A stretch of 64,000 nucleotides of DNA from Locusta migratoria. Lineage: Eukaryota; Arthropoda; Insecta; Orthoptera; Acrididae. The notes under the pieces are model-generated. The model saw nothing but the letters and a program-made list of their open reading frames with translations, searched no databases and was not told the DNA's origin. A program made the position numbers and the translations under genes. The DNA lies in contig CM048747.1 in NCBI GenBank assembly GCA_026315105.1, positions 285,227,154 to 285,291,153 of the forward strand, given 5' to 3'. This document shows, one piece after another, positions 57,966-64,000 of the stretch; the stretch's first letter is position 1, and each line of letters begins with the position of its first letter.

Positions 57966-58384
57966 CATCTGCAAAAAACCTCAGTGAGCTACTGATGTTA
58001 TCCGCAAGGTCATTTATATATATCGTGAACAGCAACGGACCCACGACACTCCCCTGTGGCACACCTCACATCACTCTTACTTCGGAAGACTTCTCTCCAT
58101 TAAGAATAACATGCTGCTTTCTGTTATCTAGGAACTCCTCAAGCCATTAACACAATTGGTCTGATAGACCATATGTTCTTACTTTGTTCATTAAACGTCT
58201 GTGGGGTACTGTATCAAACGCCTTGCGGAAGTCAAGAAACACAGCATCTACCTTAGAACCCGTGTCTATGGCCCTCTGAGTCTTGTGGACGAATAGCACG
58301 AGATGTTCGAATAAATTTCTACCATAGTTCCTCCAAAAACCCAGATTTATTTTAGACTTGTCGGCTTTTAAGAAAGATTTTTAC

Positions 58385-59400
58385 CTATGAATTTTCATTT
58401 CAGTCAGTGTTTTTCATCACGATCGTACAGCCTTGTACACTGATTCTAAACAGGGGGACTCTGTCGGGTGTTAAGAGTGTTCTCCGCCCGTGGCATCAGG
58501 ATTCACCTTCCGAACGCTTATACTATTTTCTGAGCTTAGTTTCAGGCGATCCTGAAGGCAGTGGAGGTGATAGGTCTGTTGAGGACAACTAGTTTCTCCT
58601 TTGGTGCGATTCTCCTGGTGCACTATATTCAATGCAGAACTTGTATCGAACCCAGAAGATAACGCAAATGATTCATGGTTAATGTATTCCCCCCAGCAAC
58701 GGGGAAAGGAGGGAACAGTTTGCTGGATGCCAGGTGATGTGGGGAATTCGGGGGAATTAAGAGGCTGATTGGACTGCCAAGGAAGGCTGTGTGCACCGCA
58801 ATGTGGCACGATGTGTTATTCCCTGCAGGACGTCCTCTCTGTGTTGCGACAGAGGCCTGGGCAGCTGTGGGAAGAGCAATCGTCGGCAGTGATGGGGAAT
58901 AAGCAGCGGTTGCTGAAACCAACTGTCCGGCCGTGGTGCTCCTCCTGCAGGGTGAAGTGACGAAAAATGTTCAAATGTTTGTAAATCTAAGTGACTTAAC
59001 TGCTGCGGTCATCAGTCCCTAGGCTTACAAACTACTTACACTAACTTATGCTAAGGACATGACCCTCCCCGTACCCGAGAGACTCTAACTTCCGACGGTG
59101 AACAACCGCGAGCTCCGAATCAAGGCGCCTTAGAACGCTTGACCACTCCACCGATGTAGTGACCCCGACACACCTTCGGATGGAGCACAATCCCCTGAGG
59201 CACGCTTTCCTATTCGCTCTGTGATGCCGATGGCGTGCATTTTAACTATTGCGTAAAGAGTGCAGAAGTTAATCTTGCTGGTGATCTGCTATTTTAGCTG
59301 ATGACGAGGCGAGTGTGGCCAGGATTTTTAAATGTTTGTGATTTGACTGGTCTCTGACCAAAGCTTTTACACTGGGCTTTTAGAGTGCGGCAGAGGGTCT
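58385..59400 (+). pseudogene. LINE RNase H and C-terminus, continuing the host LINE
   Basis: VFHHDRTALYTDSK is the RNase H strand with a catalytic Asp (Y-T-D-S); VCWMPGDVGNSGE and, in the next frame, EADWTAKEGCVHRN form the end of the domain. MGNKQRLLKPTVRPWCSS follows, then after a SINE-A the C-terminal ILADDEASVARIFK. Frame broken at least three times. Confidence 0.75.
58962..59155 (-). mobile_element. SINE-A copy inside the LINE C-terminus
   Basis: Full-length minus-strand copy with eroded B box. GAAGTGAC / GTAGTGAC (58954-58961, 59156-59163) is the likely duplication. Confidence 0.85.
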
Positions 59401-59489
59401 GCCTCATACGTTCTTACCCCTGTGATCACTGGTCGTCTGCTAAGTTGTTTTAACTACTTCTCCAACCACACGCATCAAAAAAGTCATTG

Positions 59490-59870
59490 CTGGACCTCGC
59501 TATAGACGTCGGGAGTGAAGTTAAATGTCTTTCAGGCTATTACGTACACTTTGAATCGAAACACGAAGTCCTATGGCTGCACGAAAATCATTATTCAGCA
59601 TGGTGTCGTTCCTACAGGGTTCCTCAGAGCTGAAATGCTTTAGTAGCGGCCATCAGCTGCTGTGGTAGCCTTTAGGCGACCAGAGCGAGGCAAGTCATTA
59701 ACAGTTCGTGTATCTCTGTACCTCATTCACGTCCGAACAACAGCGTTTTTGTCCACTGCGAGACGTCATGAACCTTCGCTTGATGAGAGTCCCTCCTGAC
59801 ACAAAGCAACAATTCGGATACGATCAAACTTCGGAATTGACCTTCTAGGCGTGGCTTAACTACAGTCAAC
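59490..59870 (-). pseudogene. Tc1-like transposase N-terminal relic
   Basis: Minus-strand reading gives PKFDRIRIVALCQEGLSSSEGS, then LAVDKNAVVRT, YRDTRTVNDLPRSGRLKATTAAD and ISALRNPVGTT. These are the two helix-turn-helix units and the GRPK-like hook of Tc1 transposases. The catalytic domain is missing. Confidence 0.75.
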
Positions 59871-60515
59871 AAAAGCAGTGTACCGTACTCCCTTCCTTCT
59901 GTTATGACAAGAACTAATCGGCCGTCTTATCCACTCTGTCATACTGGCACTGCTCACGGTTGTTTGTTTACTTCTTTGTGCGGGTTGAGTGACATTTGTG
60001 GACAATCTGAGGAACTGCGTTCTTGATTCAATACACACATCATTGTTCAGGATACCTTGTAACCGAGGTGGTGCAACACTTTTTCTTTACTATCCTGACA
60101 TGTGAGAAAATATGGGTCTAATCTATCCAAGAAAATCAAAACCACCTCATACAGAAATGGTCCCTTAAATTAATCAGCAAATACTGAAACCTGACGTCAG
60201 TAATTAAAACGGAAGAAAACGTCGCTGCTTCTCAAGGAAGACATTGTTCAAAGCGGCCCAATAACGCCGTTTGACCGTTCTGTCTTCTCATTTAACACGT
60301 TGGTGGGATCCTCCCTTAAATCACAAAAAATCTCTCTTTATTTATGGTAGATTAACTTTTAAGGCTTGTTATTCTGCGAATAGCACATTCATAGCGTCGT
60401 ATTTTCATATACAGTGCCAATGTTTATACTGTATGAAACAAAATGTTAATTTGTTACAAACAACGGCGTGCACACAAATTATTCAACATATAAACGTCAA
60501 TACAAGTAAATGACA
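59871..60515. other. Anonymous DNA
   Basis: No motif or repeat recognised. Confidence 0.4.
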
Positions 60516-60519
60516 TGTT

Positions 60520-61200
60520 CGATATTTCTGAGTTCCGCAGTGATGATGTGACGCAGACTGATAGCGAAATTCAGTATGACCCACATAAGAGTCGGAACAT
60601 CGATGCTGTCGATGTGCTCCTGAAGTTTTTTTTCCTTCCTTTTTTCAGCTCAGCAGTCATTTTGTGGTTATTGCTGTACACCTTGTCTTTAATGTGGAAA
60701 AAAGAGTCTCATGTATTCAGATCCGGGGAATACAGAGGACACTCGAGCCCCATGCCAGTGGCCCCTGGGTACTCAGAGCCAGAATACTGTACCGAAAGTT
60801 CTAACATTCTACTGCTTCGATGGGGTAGAACTCCGACTTATATGAATCACATCGTGTCGAAATAAGGCTAGCTTTTGGTGAAGGGGATGAAATTATCGTC
60901 GTACACGTTGACGTAAAGTTCGATAGCCACCGTGCCATCAAGGAATATCGCACCGATTATTCCATGATTGGACATTGTACACCATGCAGTCACACGTCGA
61001 GGATAAAGATACTTCCCGATCGCGAAATGCGGATTTTCCGTCCCCCAAATGCGCCAAATTTGGTTACTGAGGAAGCCAACCAAATGATAGTGAGCTTCGT
61101 CGCCAAACCACATTCGCATCATATTCCGCATTCTAATTCCCACTATGCTCCACTGCTACCCGTGCAGTCTGAACGTTTTAACGCAAACCGTTCAGAAATT
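60520..61200 (-). pseudogene. Mariner-like transposase relic
   Basis: The minus frame 61143-60868 gives MWFGDEAHYHLVGFLSNQIWRIWGTENPH...YPRRVTAWCTMSNHGIIGAIFLDG, which is the first catalytic Asp box (W-F-x-D-E-A-H-F) and following strands. The later YSPDLNT-D and IKDKVYSNN in broken frames mark the last acid box. No inverted ends found. Confidence 0.8.
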
Positions 61201-62815
61201 ATGACGATTTTATTTAATATCTTCTTCTTTATATATAAAATAGTGTGTTCATGTGTTTCTATATTTATATCGCATATGATGCATCCGCATCGAGGTCAGC
61301 GAGCATCGATTGATATTCGGCAATATTTCGTTGCTCTGGACATGTGACCTTTGGAGAGGAGGTGTTTCATCTTAGCACTGTTTTCTTATTGTTTTGCGGC
61401 GTGTCTTGGAACCTGCGAGCATCTTGCTCTTTCAATGGAATGTTTCCTTAAGTGCAACTAGCATATTTATCTACTTTTGTAGCTGTTTGCGAGTCAGTTA
61501 CCTGCCATGGCCGCCGACGTATTTTGAGGAAGCGTTCCTTCCGCCCCTCTGCCAATTACTGCCCACTGAGTGGGTGTATTTTGGCGGTTTAAATTCTTCT
61601 TTCCTTTTTCCTTGGTATTATGTTGTGTCCTTTGATTTAAATTCATGATAACCACCATCTTTCGTCCTTGCAAGAAGCTCCTCTTGTTACTTGGTTGTTT
61701 CATCTGCTTGATGTACTATAACTAGACTGTCGTCCCTCTGAGTCACTAGAAGGAAATCTGGTTACCATTCCGTATATTTTGTCGCATATTGATGTTTAAC
61801 GGTTGTCACTGCTGACTACCTCCAACAGCTTTTGGTCTTGCATTTATATGCAGTTCTTGGGGCACGTGTTCTTAGATCATTGTCGGACGTTAAATGCCAG
61901 TTTAGTGTAATACATGTTTGTGGTGCAATATATTAGTTGTGTGCTAAAACTGTGTGGCGATTTTTTTTCTTTGTATGTGCTAATAGTGTTTGATCAGATT
62001 TTATATATGGCATCCTCCAAGTTGTAATTTTGTTGTTGAATTTTGATGTGCTCTCTCTTATTAAACGAAAGTTTAATAACTGGACCTTTCCTTCCGCTGC
62101 CCAGCTCATTATTGCTTACGGAAACCTATTTAAGTTTTGCGCATTTTCTTGTTCTTCAAAATTTTCAATCCTGATGGAAGTTGGTTAAATTTGAAGACAT
62201 GGGCTTCACCCGCTGAAAGCATTCTTGTATTATGAAGTTATGTAAAGCGTGTAGCAGCGTGGCCTTCATCTGCTGAAGGTTTATTTTCTTTCTTTCTGTT
62301 TTTATTTTATTTCATATTTATCTATGGTACTATTAATTGTGTTTTTAACGATTGTAGTAAGGGCTTCAGCCTCTTTAGATTTACTTTACCTTGTGATTTT
62401 AGCCCTCTGTTTAATACAAGCTAAACTATTTTAAAGAAATTGTTCAGTGAATTACATATGATAAAGTGTTTTTAACCTTTGATATTAAAACTACAAAGAT
62501 TGTGCAAATTTTTAATAGGTCAAAACGGGGTTCACTCCGCTGAAGATGTCCTAGCTTATCGTTGTTTTAAGCTTCAATTTAATGCAAGCTATTTGTTTAC
62601 CCAATAATCAATTTCAATCATTCAGTTTTAAAGAAGATAAATTAATTAGTGTAGCAATTGATTTTAATGGTTGCCCACCCAGGCCTTCCACTTGTTTTAT
62701 ATTAATTTGAATCCAAATTTGAAGTCTCAGTCACAGTCCGCTGACAGCGTCCGATGCCACCGAGAATTTTGAGTTCTCCTGTATTGACGGCTAGCTGGTG
62801 TGTATCCAGCTGAGA
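61201..62815. other. Anonymous DNA with four short self-complementary motifs
   Basis: No coding signature. At 62201, 62261, 62361 and 62527 similar motifs occur (GGGCTTCACCCGCTGAAAGC, GGCCTTCATCTGCTGAAGG and shortened forms), each able to pair CTTCA with TGAAG. Confidence 0.5.
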
Positions 62816-62817
62816 AA

Positions 62818-63290
62818 TGTTGTTGTGGTCTTCAGTCCGGAGATTGGTTTGATGCAGCTCTCCACCCTATTCTATCCTGAGCAAGCCTCTTGATCTTCTC
62901 ATAATAACGGCAATCCACAACTATTTTAATCTGCTTACTATATTCGTCTCTTGGTCTCCCTCTGCGATTTTTCTTCCACACACTTCCCTCTAATGCTAAT
63001 TTTATGATTCCTTCATGTCTAAGAATGTGTCCTACCAATCGATCCCTTCTTTTAGTCAAGGTTTGTCAAAAACTTCTTCGCTTCTGTTCAGTACCGTACC
63101 TCTTCATTAGTTAAGCGATCCACCCACCTAATCTTCAGCATTCTTCTTTACGACCACATTTCAAAAGCTTCTATCCTCTTCGTGTCTGAACTATTTATCG
63201 TCCACGTTTCACTCCCGTACAAGGCAACACTCCACACAAATGCCTTCAGAAAACACTGCCTTACACTTGAATTAATATTCGATAATAATA
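62818..63290 (-). mobile_element. RTE-like LINE, 3' end
   Basis: Minus-strand TKRRDRLVGHILRHEGIIKLALEGSVWKKNRRGRPRDEYSKQIK...SNQSPD is the same C-terminus as the 57.9-kb copy; tail contains CAACAACA. Truncated at about 63290. Its protein-coding end is frame-intact for 75 codons. Confidence 0.88.
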
Positions 63291-63291
63291 C

Positions 63292-63640
63292 ATTTCCTTG
63301 AGACAATATTGTCTCGTTACACCAAAGGTATTAAACATAAGGAGAGGCACTGAATTAAAATGTGTACTGTGGCCAGGATTAGAACCCAGGACCTCCTACA
63401 TACTAGGTAGACGCTTTAGACACTCAGCTAACACAGCATTGTAGCCGAAGCGAATACACGGACTGTCTTAAAGCACGTCTCACCTCACACCACATACTTC
63501 AACTCTGCCTCATGTTCCGTGTGAAATGCGTATCAAATTGCCAGGGCTCTCCGAATTGGAATAGCACCCCAGCGAAGAACGCGAATGGGAACAATCCCGC
63601 CTTGTTCCTCAGGCCGAGTTGATATAAATGTCAACATTAA
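63292..63640 (-). mobile_element. SINE-D copy 1 (tRNA-derived)
   Basis: The minus-strand head GCTGAGTGTCTAAAGCG with B box, GGGTTCTAATCC, is tRNA-like. The 3' end holds the palindrome GAGACAATATTGTCTC (63300-63315). A segment after the head (63475-63595) is also found inverted at 63845-63965. Confidence 0.75.
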
Positions 63641-63644
63641 GACA

Positions 63645-64000
63645 GTTCCTTGAGACAATATTGTCTCGTTACACCAAAGGTATTAAACATAAGGAGATAC
63701 ATTGAATTAAAATTTGTGCTGTGGCCGGGATTCGAACCCGGGACTTCCTATTTACTAGGCAGGTGCTTTAGACCACTCAGCTAACACAGTGTTGTAACCG
63801 AAGCGATTACATGGACTGTCGTAAAGCAGGTCTTCCTCCACACCCATTCCCGTTCTTTGCTGAGGTGCTATTCCAATATCGTAAAGCCCTGGCAATTTGA
63901 TACGCATTTCACAGGGAACTTGAGGCAGAACTGAAGTATGTGGTGTGGAGGGAGACGTGCCTTAAGACAGTCTGTGTAGTCGCTTTGGCTACAACTCTGT
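63645..64000 (-). mobile_element. SINE-D copy 2 with inverted half, cut by window end
   Basis: The second copy has a better head (GGGTTCGAATCCCGG, TAGCTGAGTGGTCTAAAGC) and the same palindrome at 63652-63667, 352 bp from the first. From about 63839 the sequence switches to the reverse complement of SINE-D material and runs off the window. Confidence 0.75.

Larger units (their letters stand above)
55036..58380 (-). mobile_element. CR1-type LINE (minus), hit by an RTE-like LINE
   Basis: Reads on the minus strand in two blocks around the plus-strand LINE at 55828-57965. Upper block (about 58380-57966): RT with MPQGSVVGPLLFTIYINDLADNISSSLRFF. Lower block (55827-55040): rest of RT and C-terminus, with QRRAARFVTGSFSN..SVTEMIDKLQW. 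The 3' end carries (GTAGAT)-like units. 5' end is truncated near 58380. TSD not identified. Confidence 0.8.
49385..59470 (+). mobile_element. Jockey/I-type LINE, split by at least five insertions
   Basis: The pieces read in one order and strand: ORF1 zinc knuckles (49385-49830, continued after 51659), endonuclease (52160-52560), RT (53640-55035), RNase H and C-terminus (58385-59400). Phrases run across each insertion, for example KTLGILKCLS on both sides of the SINE-B. The insertions are a Penelope-like foldback, SINE-A, a 37-bp tail insertion, SINE-B, a CR1-type LINE (itself hit by an RTE-like LINE) and a SINE-A in the C-terminal part. The conserved DTTWAHLILRQLQEWGFRG with RNase H suggests I-type or Jockey-type; heavily mutated. 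Confidence 0.8.

Noticed and set aside
57754..58062. 102-codon minus frame as one protein
   Set aside because: It fuses CR1 RT (upper part) with antisense of the inserted RTE-like LINE; only the first 30 residues are meaningful.

Overview
The window looks like gene-poor, intergenic or intronic DNA from a large insect genome, most likely an orthopteran (grasshopper or locust type). I base this on density and kind of repeats: one tRNA-derived SINE family (called SINE-A here) occurs about eighteen times, together with degenerate non-LTR retrotransposons, Tc1/mariner elements, Helitrons and Penelope-like elements, long A/T homopolymers and dinucleotide runs. I found no convincing host protein gene, no functional tRNA or rRNA gene, and no bacterial or viral operon. 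The species-level idea is inference from remembered locust repeats, not a search.

Layout. 1-2 kb: mostly anonymous, with a small LINE scrap. 2.05-6.81 kb: a nearly full-length LOA/R1-type LINE on the minus strand (ORF1, endonuclease, RT, RNase H), with a SINE-A inserted in ORF1. 7-11 kb: five SINE-A copies. 12.3-16.1 kb: a LINE 3' end, an internally deleted mariner with 73-bp inverted repeats, and a CR1/L2-like 3' end carrying SINE-C. 18.2-19.8 kb: a Helitron relic with a Rep-domain fragment. 20.2-20.5 kb: a perfect 118-bp inverted repeat of Penelope-like type. 23.7-24.5 kb: a Penelope-like relic with a GIY-YIG endonuclease fragment between inverted arms. 25.3-26.15 kb: a non-autonomous Helitron with both canonical ends. 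28.2-32.5 kb: Tc1 and mariner elements, one complete Tc1 with both ends. 33-37 kb: more LINE and Tc1 relics. 38.3-47.8 kb: an unusual patchwork of one or a few unnamed repeat families in direct and inverted arrangement, including a triplicated 260-bp unit inside a foldback. 49.4-59.5 kb: one plus-strand Jockey/I-type LINE split by at least five later insertions. 59.5-64 kb: Tc1 and mariner relics, a LINE 3' end and a SINE-D pair running off the window.

How the parts relate. The window is best read as layers of insertion. In the 49-59 kb stack the order is: the Jockey/I-type LINE first, then a Penelope-like foldback (with its own SINE-A), SINE-A, SINE-B and a CR1-type LINE inserted into it, and finally an RTE-like LINE inserted into the CR1 LINE. 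Target-site duplications and, in three places, an unoccupied paralogous site support these insertions directly.

The most interesting material is a set of Penelope-like terminal regions that share a hammerhead-like signature (CTGANGA, a stem, GAAA, then often a self-complementary stretch and UH), and one 1.8-kb foldback in which such termini flank a roughly 91-bp minisatellite.
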